A program made the translations under genes and the position numbers. The notes below the pieces were generated by a model. That model was not told where the DNA came from, did not search any database, and saw nothing but the letters and a program-made list of their open reading frames with translations. Shown here in pieces: positions 1 through 8,161 of a DNA stretch of 64,000 nt; position 1 is the stretch's first letter, and the number at the start of each line of letters is the position of its first letter. Source of the DNA: Cognatundibacterium aquatile (GTDB lineage Bacteria > Pseudomonadota > Gammaproteobacteria > Burkholderiales > Burkholderiaceae_D); assembly GCF_014699135.1 (NCBI RefSeq), contig NZ_JACOFT010000001.1, positions 806,001 through 870,000 on the forward strand, written 5' to 3'.

Positions 1-642
1 CACACCGGCACACAGCATCGCCATAAAACGGGTACGTTCGACATTGATGCCGGCCGCATCGGCCGCGTGCGGGTTTTCACCAACGGCGCGGAGACGCAGG
101 CCGAAACGGCTGTGATACAAGACCCAGTGCACGAGCGGTATCAGGGCAAACGCCAGATACACCAGCGCGCTGTGACCACCGATCAGCTTGGTATAAAACC
201 AGCCCAGAAATGGGATACCTGCCACCGCATCTGAACCCGGTAAAACGATATCAAACAGGCGGGCAGAACCGAGATCTGGCGTGCGTCCGCCCTGCATAAA
301 GAAAAACTGGGCAAGCACAAAGGTCAGACCGCTGAGGGCAATATTCAACGCAATACCGGCTACCAGTTGATTACCTTTTTGCGTGATGCTGACAAAACCT
401 TGCAACAAAGCGATGACAGCGGAAATGCCGATACCGGCGAGTATGCCGAACCACGGGTTTTGCGTCGCAAAGGCGACTGCTGCTGACACAAATGCCGCTG
501 CCAGCATTTTGCCTTCGAGTGCCAGATCCACCACGCCGCTGCGTTCGGCAAACAGACCCGCCATCGCTGCAAACATTAATACCGGTGCATTACGGATGGT
601 AGAGACCAGAATGCTGGAAAATTGAAAATCATCAAACATCAT
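1..642 (-). CDS. BMP-type nucleoside ABC transporter permease, partial (runs off window)
   Basis: This is the second membrane subunit of a nucleoside-type ABC importer in the inner membrane. The visible 214 codons are open to the window edge and are strongly hydrophobic. They contain a conserved-looking AERSGVVDLALEGKM stretch near residue 30 and GENPHAADAAGINV near residue 190, both typical of this permease family. The start ATG overlaps the TGA of the upstream permease gene (ATGA), so the two are translationally coupled. The C-terminal part lies outside the window. It belongs to the minus-strand operon that starts with the binding protein at 4403. The substrate is inferred as a nucleoside from the family only. 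Confidence 0.85.
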   Translation of the reverse strand, partial: MMFDDFQFSSILVSTIRNAPVLMFAAMAGLFAERSGVVDLALEGKMLAAAFVSAAVAFATQNPWFGILAGIGISAVIALLQGFVSITQKGNQLVAGIALNIALSGLTFVLAQFFFMQGGRTPDLGSARLFDIVLPGSDAVAGIPFLGWFYTKLIGGHSALVYLAFALIPLVHWVLYHSRFGLRLRAVGENPHAADAAGINVERTRFMAMLCAGV

Positions 643-1721
643 TTTTCCTTACGTTTGAGCAGGGCGGATAACGCCGGGGCATACAGATTTTCCATCGCAC
701 CGCAAAACAGAATGATCAGGCCCTGAATGAAAATAAAAGTTTCGGTCGGAATATTTGGTTTTTCCAGCGACAGATCAAAACCACCTTGGATCAGCGCACC
801 GAACAGTATCGACGACAGCAAAATACCTATCGGATGCTGACGCCCCATCAATGCCACGGCGATACCGATAAAGCCTGCGCCTGCGGGGAAATTCAAGCCC
901 AGATAATGGGTTGATCCCATGACGGAATTGACCGATGCCAGACCGGCGAGTGCACCGGAAATCATCATCGCAATCATGATGGTTTTGCTGATGGAAATGC
1001 CCGCATAGTGCGCTGCGTGCTGGTTCAGACCGGTAGCGCGCAGTTGGTAACCCCAGGTTGTGCGCCACACAGCAATGCCGTAAATGACCAATGCCAGCAA
1101 GGCCATGATGAAGCTGATATTCAGCGGTGTTTCACCCAGCACAGGCAGGATGCCATTCAGCTTAGGCAGCCATGCGCTATCGGCAAAGACGCGGCTGGCG
1201 GTGTTTTGTTCACCGGCAGGAATCAGAAAGCTGACGATGATGTAGTTCATCAGGCTGGCCGCAATGAAATTGAACATGATGGTCGTTACCACCACATGGC
1301 TGCCGCGTTTTGCCTGCAGATAACCGGGTAAAAAAGCCCATGCCGCGCCGAAGATTGCGCTGCCGGCAATCGCCAGCGGAATCAACAGCCATGCCGGTAA
1401 GCTGGCATCAAAAGCGAGCAGCACCAGTGTCAGCCCGAGACCGCCCAGATACATCTGACCTTCGCTGCCGATATTGAATAAACCTGCCTGCATCGCAATT
1501 GACACCGACAGACCGGTGAAGATAAATGTGGCGGCGTAGAACAGGGTGTAGCCCAGTCCTTCAGGATTGAAAACGGCAGCATTCAGCAGTATGCCCAGCG
1601 ACTCCAGCGGGCTTTCACCCAGCAGATAAATCACACCGGCTGCCACCAGCAGGGCGGATAGCAAGTTCAGTAAAGGCAGGGCAAAGGCGGTGGCCCAGCG
1701 GGGAAGATCGGCTTGATTCAT
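639..1721 (-). CDS. BMP-type nucleoside ABC transporter permease
   Basis: A 360-residue inner-membrane permease of the family that pairs with BMP-type binding proteins. It has about nine hydrophobic segments, starting near residue 10. The stretch LFNIGSEGQMYLGGL near residue 82 is the family's typical cytoplasmic-loop region, and a Gly-rich SVMGSTHYLGLNFPAGAGF region lies near residue 265. It sits 65 bp after the ATPase gene and overlaps the next permease gene by 4 bp, which supports a heterodimeric membrane unit. The substrate cannot be read from the sequence. Nucleoside import is inferred from the family and from the neighbouring ribokinase and pseudouridine genes. Confidence 0.88.
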   Translation of the reverse strand: MNQADLPRWATAFALPLLNLLSALLVAAGVIYLLGESPLESLGILLNAAVFNPEGLGYTLFYAATFIFTGLSVSIAMQAGLFNIGSEGQMYLGGLGLTLVLLAFDASLPAWLLIPLAIAGSAIFGAAWAFLPGYLQAKRGSHVVVTTIMFNFIAASLMNYIIVSFLIPAGEQNTASRVFADSAWLPKLNGILPVLGETPLNISFIMALLALVIYGIAVWRTTWGYQLRATGLNQHAAHYAGISISKTIMIAMMISGALAGLASVNSVMGSTHYLGLNFPAGAGFIGIAVALMGRQHPIGILLSSILFGALIQGGFDLSLEKPNIPTETFIFIQGLIILFCGAMENLYAPALSALLKRKEK

Positions 1722-1786
1722 ACGTGGTTCGTCGCTTGTTTGTTCGCTTATTTCGCTTATGTTTGCTTTGTATTCCGGCTGCTTGC

Positions 1787-3316
1787 TTAGTGCTTGTGTA
1801 ATCCACCCATCAGTAGGCCGATGCGGGTCGCATCAAATTCTTCTACTTTCAGCTCGCCAGTGATACAGCCACCCGACATCACCAGTATGCGGTCAGCCAG
1901 GGCGCGGACTTCTTCCAACTCCACAGACACTAACAGTATGGCGACACCGGCATCGCGCATCGCCAGCAGGCGCGCGTGCAGACTTTCTATGGTGCCGATA
2001 TCGACACCGCGTGTTGGCTGGCCAACCAGCATCAGTTTGGGTTCTGATGCCATCTCACGCGCCATCACCACTTTTTGCTGATTACCGCCAGACAGCAGGG
2101 CGATGCGCAAATGCGGATCAGCCGGGCGCACGTCAAACTTACTCAGCAACTCGTTGCAGGTTTTCAGTATGGCTTTGTAGTCGAGCAGGCCAAAGGCTTT
2201 GCCCAGTTTTTTCTGATAGCCGAGAAAGCTGTTCATCATGACCGAGAAATTCTTCACGACCGCATCGCGCAAGCGGTCTTCCGGTACATGTGCGATGCCG
2301 AGTTCGCGGAACGTCGCAGGCAAACCATCAGCATCTTTGCGCCCTACAAATGGCAGCGGCTTTCCTTGCATCGTCACTGCACCGCTGCTCGGTAAGCGCA
2401 TACCGCTCAGCACTTCCAGCAGCTCGCTTTGTCCATTCCCGGAGACGCCAGCGATGGCGACGATTTCTCCGGCGCGGATATTGAAATTCAGATCTTTGAG
2501 CAAGCTGACTTGCTGGGTGTTGATCAGATTCAGACCCTTCACATCCAGCACTGTTTCACCCGGCGCATAAGGCGCGCGCGGCAGATGTGTTTCGATAGGG
2601 CGACCAACCATCAGTTCTGCCAGTTGTTCTTTATTGGTGTTCGCCGTCTGCACGGAACCGACGACGGTACCCGCGCGCATCACGGTCACTTCGTCGGTGA
2701 TGTCGAGAATTTCCTGCAGCTTGTGGGTGATCAGAATAATCGTTTTGCCTTGCTCTTTGAACAGGCGCAAAACAGCAAACAGCGAGGCGGTTTCCTGTAC
2801 CGTCAGCACTGCCGTTGGTTCATCCAGAATCAGGATATTCGCACTGCGGTATATCTGTTTCAGAATCTCAACGCGCTGCTGTATGCCGACCGATAAATCC
2901 TGAATTTTGGCGAGTGGATCAACGTCGAGCGAGTAACGCTGACAAATTTCACGCAGGCTGGCTTCAACTTGTTTGCGATGAGCGGCAAGGCGGAAGCCGC
3001 CTTCAGAGCCGAGCATCACGTTATCCAGCACGGTCATGTTTTCGACCAGCATGAAATGCTGATGCACCATGCCGATGCCGAGATCGATTGCTTCCTGACT
3101 GTTACGGATTTGTTGTGGCGTGCCATTGATCAGCAACTGACCGCCATCCGCACGATAGTAACCGTACAGGATGCTCATCAATGTCGATTTACCTGCACCA
3201 TTTTCTCCGATGATGCCGTGGATGGAACCGGGTGCAATGGAAAAACTCACATCGCGATTCGCTTGCACTGCGCCAAAGCGTTTGGATATGTGTTGAAATT
3301 CGACGGCAGCTTGCAT
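1787..3316 (-). CDS. ABC transporter ATP-binding protein with two nucleotide-binding domains (nucleoside/sugar type)
   Basis: A 509-residue double ATPase that energises the importer at the cytoplasmic face. The first domain has Walker A GENGAGKST at residues 37-45, a diverged signature LSVGIQQR near 142 and Walker B LILDEPTAV near 161. The second domain has a degenerate Walker A (GVSGNGQSE, near 292), signature LSGGNQQK near 410 and Walker B with QPTRGVD, where Gln replaces the usual catalytic Glu. This asymmetry is normal in the RbsA/MglA-like and BMP-associated class. A terminator-like hairpin separates it from the upstream binding-protein gene, so it is probably expressed at a lower level than that gene. 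Confidence 0.9.
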   Translation of the reverse strand: MQAAVEFQHISKRFGAVQANRDVSFSIAPGSIHGIIGENGAGKSTLMSILYGYYRADGGQLLINGTPQQIRNSQEAIDLGIGMVHQHFMLVENMTVLDNVMLGSEGGFRLAAHRKQVEASLREICQRYSLDVDPLAKIQDLSVGIQQRVEILKQIYRSANILILDEPTAVLTVQETASLFAVLRLFKEQGKTIILITHKLQEILDITDEVTVMRAGTVVGSVQTANTNKEQLAELMVGRPIETHLPRAPYAPGETVLDVKGLNLINTQQVSLLKDLNFNIRAGEIVAIAGVSGNGQSELLEVLSGMRLPSSGAVTMQGKPLPFVGRKDADGLPATFRELGIAHVPEDRLRDAVVKNFSVMMNSFLGYQKKLGKAFGLLDYKAILKTCNELLSKFDVRPADPHLRIALLSGGNQQKVVMAREMASEPKLMLVGQPTRGVDIGTIESLHARLLAMRDAGVAILLVSVELEEVRALADRILVMSGGCITGELKVEEFDATRIGLLMGGLHKH

Positions 3317-3364
3317 ACGTTCGGGATTCTCGGTGTGATCGAGTCAGGAATAGGGGTAAAAATT

Positions 3365-3390
3365 TCGGGGCGCCGATGTTGGCGCCCCGA
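3365..3390 (-). terminator. Hairpin with T-tract between binding-protein and ATPase genes (attenuator)
   Basis: A perfect 10-bp stem (TCGGGGCGCC / GGCGCCCCGA) closes a 6-base loop. On the minus strand it is followed by AATTTTTA. It lies in the 91-bp gap between the binding-protein stop (3408) and the ATPase start (3316). Partial termination here would leave more binding-protein mRNA than mRNA for the membrane complex, a common arrangement in ABC import operons. Confidence 0.7.
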
Positions 3391-3407
3391 TCATGGTGAG
3401 TTTTATT

Positions 3408-4403
3408 TTAAATCGGGCACTTATTTGCATCACGGAAATCGACGACTTTGATTTTCCCGTTGATGATGTCTTGTTTCGCTGCATTGACGCGTTTTTCAAC
3501 CTCGGCACTGACAACGCTGCGGTTGTCTTTATCCAGCGCCCAGTCCACGCCGCCTTCTTTCAGGCCTTTGTAGACGGTACCGCCTTGCCATTTGCCATTT
3601 TTCAATTGCATGAAGCTGTCATAAATCGCCTGATCAACGCGCTTGACCATCGATGTCAGCATATTGCCCGGATGCATATAATTTTGATTCGAGTCAACGC
3701 CGATACCGAGTTTGCCTTTTTCTTTGACCGCCTGCAGTGTGCCCATGCCGCTGCCACCAGCTGCTGCAAAGATCACATCGACGCCACGTTCAAACTGCGC
3801 ACGCGCGAGTTCGCCGCCTTTGGCCGGATCGTTCCATGCTGCGGTCGTGGTGCCTACCATATTCTGTATCACTTCGACTTTGCCATCGGTGGCTTTCGCC
3901 CCTTGTGTATAACCGCAGGAGAAATTGCGGATCAGTGGAATATCCATGCCGCCGATGAAACCAATTTTTTTGGATTTGCTGCTGAGTGCTGCAGCAACAC
4001 CGACCAGATAGGAACCTTCCTGCTCTTTAAATAATACCGAGCTGACATTGTTGCCAGCGGCAACGCCGTCAATCAACACGAATTTTGTTTTCGGAAATTC
4101 TTTGGCGATGTTTTGCACTGCCTGCGCTTGTCCGAAGCCGATTGCGGCAATCAGATCAACATTTTTACGTGCCAGATTACGCAGCACTTGTTCTGTTTGC
4201 GTGTCGCTGGCGACCTGCACTTCCATGAAGCCGATTTTCGTTTCTTTCTTGAAACGCTCTGCACCTTCGGAAGCGGACTGATTGAAAGACTTATCAAACT
4301 TACCGCCCGCATCGTAGATGACGGCAAATTTCGGGTCTGCAGCATAAGCGCCGCCTGCAACGAGCAAGCCAGCCAGAGTCAGGCAGAGTTGTTTGAGTTT
4401 CAT
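3408..4403 (-). CDS. BMP family ABC transporter substrate-binding protein
   Basis: A periplasmic binding protein of 331 residues that should deliver the ligand to the adjacent permeases. The N-terminus MKLKQLCLTLAGLLVAGGAYA is a clear signal peptide with cleavage expected after AYA. The mature part starts with KFAVIYDAGGKFDKSFNQSA, the family's ligand-site region, and later has AAGGSGMG and GVDSNQNY motifs. The chosen ATG follows an AGGAAG ribosome-binding site. An in-frame upstream extension to 4487 lacks signal-peptide logic and is rejected. It is the first gene of the transporter operon. Family members with known ligands bind purine or other nucleosides; the ligand here is inferred. Confidence 0.9.
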   Translation of the reverse strand: MKLKQLCLTLAGLLVAGGAYAADPKFAVIYDAGGKFDKSFNQSASEGAERFKKETKIGFMEVQVASDTQTEQVLRNLARKNVDLIAAIGFGQAQAVQNIAKEFPKTKFVLIDGVAAGNNVSSVLFKEQEGSYLVGVAAALSSKSKKIGFIGGMDIPLIRNFSCGYTQGAKATDGKVEVIQNMVGTTTAAWNDPAKGGELARAQFERGVDVIFAAAGGSGMGTLQAVKEKGKLGIGVDSNQNYMHPGNMLTSMVKRVDQAIYDSFMQLKNGKWQGGTVYKGLKEGGVDWALDKDNRSVVSAEVEKRVNAAKQDIINGKIKVVDFRDANKCPI

Positions 4404-4596
4404 GAGAGCTTCCTTATTCGTATATCTTGTGTGATTGCGTTCGTGATCGCTATTCGCTGACGGCAAGTCGCAAGTGGCATCACTCATTATTTATCGGCAC
4501 TTACTGACATCAGACTACCACGCGTCACCAGCGAGTCTGGCTGTAAGGTCAAAATTCTATCAAATCCTGCCATCTTGTATTCGTATTCAATCGCAA

Positions 4597-5526
4597 TCAG
4601 GCGACTTTCCGCGCTTTCATGAAATCCAGAACTTCATGTCGATGGGGAATCGAAGTCTGTGCTCCCAATTTCGTCACGGTCAGTGCAGCAGTATATTGTG
4701 CTTCACGGCTGGCGTCTGAGACGCTGAGCCCATTCGCGATACCAACTGCAAACGCGCCGACAAAAGTATCGCCAGCAGCGGTGGTATCAACCACATCGAC
4801 CTTAATCGCCGGAATAAATTCGCTACTGCCTGTTTGTGTGATCAACGCGCCGTCGCCGCCCATGGTCAGCAACACAGTACCGACACCCAAGTCCAGTAAG
4901 CGTTCTGATGCTTGCTGTGCACTGGCCTGGCTGGTCACGCTGATGCCGCTGAGTTGCGACGCTTCTGTTTCGTTCACGATCAGGTAATCGACTTGCTTTA
5001 ATAATGCAGGGTCCAGCTGTTGTGCCGGAGCCGGATTTAACACCACTTTGACACCCTGAGCATGCGCGATTGTGATGGCGCTGGTCACCGTCGCGATCGG
5101 TGTCTCTAATTGGCACAGCAATAATTGTGCCGCACCTATTGCACTTGTCGCTGCCTCAATCTGATTGACGTTCAGCGTCGCATTTGCACCGGCAGCAAGC
5201 ACGATGCTATTGCTGCCATTGTCTTCCACCAATATGCCAGCCACACCGGTGGCAACACCGGCAACACGCGCGAGGTGGTTGATGTTGATGCCTTCTTTCG
5301 TCAGACATTGCTGCGAAAAATCACCAAAACCGTCATCGCCGACTGCACCGATAAAGCTCACATCGGCACCCTGACGTGCAGCGGCCACCGCCTGATTGGC
5401 ACCTTTGCCGCCGGGAATCTGACGGAATTCATGACCCAGCAAGGTTTCTCCCACTGCGGGCATGCGCGGCGTGCGGAAAACTAAATCCATATTGACGCTG
5501 CCGACTACGGTAATGCGTGGCTTCAT
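4597..5526 (-). CDS. rbsK: Ribokinase (PfkB family)
   Basis: A 309-residue sugar kinase expected to phosphorylate ribose with ATP in the cytoplasm. The substrate-binding signature GGKGANQAVAAARQ is at residues 39-52. The C-terminal DTTAAGDTFVGAF contains the catalytic Asp253, with AAGD in place of the common GAGD. NPAPAQ near 164 and NETEA near 185 are ribokinase-like. It lies 193 bp upstream of the binding-protein gene on the same strand, so it may share its transcript and use ribose released from imported nucleosides. A LacI-type operator overlaps its promoter. Another nucleoside or pentose substrate cannot be excluded. Confidence 0.87.
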   Translation of the reverse strand: MKPRITVVGSVNMDLVFRTPRMPAVGETLLGHEFRQIPGGKGANQAVAAARQGADVSFIGAVGDDGFGDFSQQCLTKEGININHLARVAGVATGVAGILVEDNGSNSIVLAAGANATLNVNQIEAATSAIGAAQLLLCQLETPIATVTSAITIAHAQGVKVVLNPAPAQQLDPALLKQVDYLIVNETEASQLSGISVTSQASAQQASERLLDLGVGTVLLTMGGDGALITQTGSSEFIPAIKVDVVDTTAAGDTFVGAFAVGIANGLSVSDASREAQYTAALTVTKLGAQTSIPHRHEVLDFMKARKVA

Positions 5527-5543
5527 GATGCTTTTTTCTCGAT

Positions 5544-5572
5544 AAAATAATGATGCGCAATCGTTTGCGCAA
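5544..5572 (-). promoter_or_regulatory. Candidate promoter of the ribokinase gene
   Basis: Read on the minus strand, TTGCGC (5567-5572) and TATTTT (5544-5549) are separated by 17 bp. That would put transcription start a few bases before the ATG at 5526, giving a very short leader. The LacI-type palindrome at 5554-5571 covers the spacer and most of the -35 element. Confidence 0.4.
5554..5571. promoter_or_regulatory. LacI-family operator
   Basis: TGCGCAATCGTTTGCGCA has perfect 7-bp arms around a TCGT centre and matches the LacI/PurR/RbsR-type core G-N-AA-N-CG-N-TT-N-C exactly. It begins 28 bp upstream of the ribokinase start and overlaps the predicted promoter, a repressing position. No LacI-family gene is visible in the window, so the regulator must be encoded elsewhere, possibly beyond the left edge. 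Confidence 0.7.
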
Positions 5573-6073
5573 TCGATTTCGTATTTAACTATGGCCTACT
5601 TCTGCTAGTCAAGCGCATTCTCAAATTTTGATGAAATTTTATGCAATTTCCGGACAGGCAAAACCTTGAGGCCGAGCAGTGATTTGTTTTATTTTTTTGA
5701 TATTGGTTAATGCCGAGCGAGATTGTGCTGTGGATAGTAACTGCTGTCAAATCGGAATTGCAGACGACACCAAGGTTTCAACGCGGTCTGATTCAATAAA
5801 TGGCGACAGTCGGATGTGTTAATATTTAAAATTAAAACAAATGTTTTTTTATTGGACATTTGTTTGTTTTGTTTGAGCTATGTATTTGATTTTTGAATTT
5901 GATCTTGGTATTTGATTTGTGCGTTGCTGCTGCATATCGTTGTTGTAGATTCCTGCGTGTTGCTGGGCTTTTTAACGCGGCGATATGTTGACTACAGTTG
6001 ACTATAGCTTGATCGCTATTTATCTGATGCCGGGCAGCTATTCTGGCCGGGAAGTGTTGGTGGGGAAGATGAC
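5573..6073. other. AT-rich divergent intergenic region between ribokinase and psu genes
   Basis: About 500 bp without a credible gene. It is A/T-rich with runs of T and contains a 10-bp inverted repeat at 5835-5865. A direct repeat GTTGACTA occurs twice around 5985-6005 and could supply a -35 element for the plus-strand operon at 6074, but no strong -10 follows. Confidence 0.5.
5835..5865. promoter_or_regulatory. Inverted repeat, candidate operator
   Basis: AAACAAATGT (5835-5844) and ACATTTGTTT (5856-5865) are perfect 10-bp inverted arms separated by 11 bases. The site lies about 210 bp upstream of the HTH-PfkB kinase gene. A symmetric site of this size suits a dimeric regulator, possibly the kinase's own HTH domain, but that is conjecture. 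Confidence 0.35.
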
Positions 6074-7192
6074 ATGAGTAAGCCTTTGTCAAAAAAAGAG
6101 CAATTATTTGCGCTGGTGAGTGCGAATCCTTATGTGTCGCAGCAAGAGCTGGCAGACGTATTGCAATTATCGCGATCTGCGATTGCAGGTCATATCGCCG
6201 CCCTGATCAGGGAAGGGCGTATCCTCGGGCGGGCATATACGTTTCCAGGGACGCGCGCGATACTCTGCATTGGCGGCGCAAATATCGACCGCAAATTAAG
6301 AACGCTGGCGGCCTTGCAAATGGGTACGTCAAATCCGGCCAGTCAGACCGAGTCTTACGGCGGCGTTGCCCGCAATATTGCCGAAAATCTGGCGCGGCAG
6401 GGCGTCCCCGCGGCATTAATCTGCGCGGTAGGTGATGACGTCAGCGGCAAAGGTTTGATGGCGCATGCAGACGGCACAAGAATTGACACCAGTGGTTCTT
6501 TACACGTTGCAGGCGCTTGCAGCGGAACCTACACGGCGATTCTGGATAATGCCGGTGAATTGGTGCTGGCGCTGGCTCATATGGAATTGTGTGAGTTGCT
6601 TGATCGTGATTATCTGGCTGGGTGCCGACCGCAACTGAATGCTGCTGCGATGATCGTCGCGGACATGAATCTGCCCTCCGACAGTATTCAGTTACTGATG
6701 AATGAGGCAGCCTTGAATAACAAACCGCTGGTGATCGTCGCCGTTTCCCAGCCGAAAATGGCGCGTCTTCCTGCAAGCTTAAAAGGAGTGCGTTTATTGA
6801 TTCTGAATCAGACCGAACTCGAACAGCGGCTAGCGACTAAACTCACTGATACCAGCGCGATTATTGAAGCGTGTGCGCAACTGCAGGCACAAGGTGTGAC
6901 TGACGTTATCGTTACCCTCGGCGCGGACGGTATCGTTTTTACAGATTCTAAATACAACGCACCAGCACAATATTTACCAGCGCCAAAGGTAGAGGTCGTT
7001 GACGTAACGGGCGCAGGCGACGCTTTTTCCGCTGCCGTATGCGGGTCTTTACATCACGCTCCGGAGGATATGTTGCTTGCCTGTCAGCGCGGTTTGCAAT
7101 TGGCGGCGCTGACCATACAAACCGATACCAGTGTATTGCAAACACCGCATACAACAATTTTTAATGAGGAACCATCATGCAATCCTATTTAG
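6074..7192 (+). CDS. PfkB-family pseudouridine kinase-like protein with N-terminal HTH domain
   Basis: A 372-residue fusion. Residues 5-55 form a winged-helix-type HTH ([20 protein letters not shown]), and the rest is a PfkB carbohydrate/nucleoside kinase with GGVARN at 96-101 and VTGAGDAF at 311-318, catalytic Asp316. The product would phosphorylate pseudouridine to pseudouridine 5'-phosphate, the substrate of the next gene's enzyme. The gene overlaps psuG by 16 bp, so they form one operon. The HTH suggests it may also bind DNA and regulate its own cluster. Kinase function is well supported by family and neighbour. Exact substrate and any regulatory role are inferred. Confidence 0.8.
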   Translation: MSKPLSKKEQLFALVSANPYVSQQELADVLQLSRSAIAGHIAALIREGRILGRAYTFPGTRAILCIGGANIDRKLRTLAALQMGTSNPASQTESYGGVARNIAENLARQGVPAALICAVGDDVSGKGLMAHADGTRIDTSGSLHVAGACSGTYTAILDNAGELVLALAHMELCELLDRDYLAGCRPQLNAAAMIVADMNLPSDSIQLLMNEAALNNKPLVIVAVSQPKMARLPASLKGVRLLILNQTELEQRLATKLTDTSAIIEACAQLQAQGVTDVIVTLGADGIVFTDSKYNAPAQYLPAPKVEVVDVTGAGDAFSAAVCGSLHHAPEDMLLACQRGLQLAALTIQTDTSVLQTPHTTIFNEEPSCNPI

Positions 7193-8097
7193 TCTTTTCT
7201 GAAGAAGTACGCGCTGCGAGAGTCGCAGGCAAACCTGTAGTCGCGCTGGAATCCACCATTATTTCGCATGGCATGCCTTATCCGCAAAATGTGCAGACCG
7301 CGCGTGAGGTTGAGGCCATTATTCGCGAACACGGTGCGGTTCCTGCCACCATTGCGATTATGCATGGCAAGATACACATAGGCCTGTCAGACGCAGAACT
7401 GGAATTGTTGGGGCAATCGGCAGATGCGCTGAAAGTTAGTCGTCGCGATTTGCCGTATGTGATTTCTACTAAAAAATTGGGTGCAACAACGGTTGCCGCG
7501 ACGATGATTTGTGCTGAGCTGGCTGGTATTCCGGTGTTTGTGACGGGCGGAATCGGTGGCGTACATCGTGGCGCAGAAACCAGTTTCGATATTTCTGCCG
7601 ATTTGCAGGAACTGGCGCGCACCTCCGTCGCTGTCGTTTGTGCTGGCGCGAAATCGATATTGGATCTTGGTCTGACGCTGGAATATTTAGAAACCCACGG
7701 CGTTCCTGTTGTCAGCGTTGGTCAGGCTGAATTCCCCGCATTCTTTACCCGCAACAGCGGTTTCCGCGCGGATTTTCAACTCGATAGCGCTGCTGAGCAG
7801 GCTGATTTTATCGCTACAAAGTGGACGCTGGGTTTGCGTGGCGGGGTCGTGATTGCGAACCCGGTTCCTGTCGCGGATGCGATGCCGCGCGCAGAGATCG
7901 AGGGCATCACTCAGCAAGCATTGCAGGAAGCTGCGCAACAAGGTGTCAGCGGCAAAGCTGTGACGCCGTTTCTATTGGCAAGAATTAAGGAGCTGACTGG
8001 AGGTCGCAGTCTGGTCAGCAATATCGCTTTGGTGAAAAATAATGCGAAAGTCGGAGCGCAACTGGCGCACGCACTGGCCGCACATAAAAAATCCTGA
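7177..8097 (+). CDS. psuG: Pseudouridine-5'-phosphate glycosidase
   Basis: A 306-residue enzyme of the PsuG/IndA family that splits pseudouridine 5'-phosphate into uracil and ribose 5-phosphate (reversible C-C bond cleavage, metal dependent). Family hallmarks are [16 protein letters not shown] near residue 22, a KIHIGL segment near 68, a [12 protein letters not shown] region near 97 and [13 protein letters not shown] near 122, with IANPVP near 227. The length matches the family. The ATG follows a GAGGAACC ribosome-binding site inside the end of the kinase gene. It completes a two-step pseudouridine catabolic operon. The nearby ABC importer would supply substrate, which is an inference from position. 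Confidence 0.93.
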   Translation: MQSYLVFSEEVRAARVAGKPVVALESTIISHGMPYPQNVQTAREVEAIIREHGAVPATIAIMHGKIHIGLSDAELELLGQSADALKVSRRDLPYVISTKKLGATTVAATMICAELAGIPVFVTGGIGGVHRGAETSFDISADLQELARTSVAVVCAGAKSILDLGLTLEYLETHGVPVVSVGQAEFPAFFTRNSGFRADFQLDSAAEQADFIATKWTLGLRGGVVIANPVPVADAMPRAEIEGITQQALQEAAQQGVSGKAVTPFLLARIKELTGGRSLVSNIALVKNNAKVGAQLAHALAAHKKS

Positions 8098-8127
8098 TAC
8101 AGATAAATTGCATCCAGCTGCATTGGT

Positions 8128-8156
8128 ACTGGTAGTCATCCGCGATGACTACCAGT
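8128..8156. repeat. Perfect 13-bp hairpin between psuG and the DUF3426 gene
   Basis: ACTGGTAGTCATC (8128-8140) and GATGACTACCAGT (8144-8156) form a perfect 13-bp stem with a CGC loop, lying between two convergent genes. Neither strand has a following T-run, so it is not a standard intrinsic terminator. It may be a 3'-end stabiliser or a Rho-dependent end. Confidence 0.6.
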
Positions 8157-8161
8157 GTATG

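Noticed and set aside
5832-6092. Minus-strand open frame of 86 codons before the psu genes
   Set aside because: Composition follows the A/T-rich intergenic sequence, there is no ribosome-binding site or recognisable protein, and it would overlap the start of the kinase gene.
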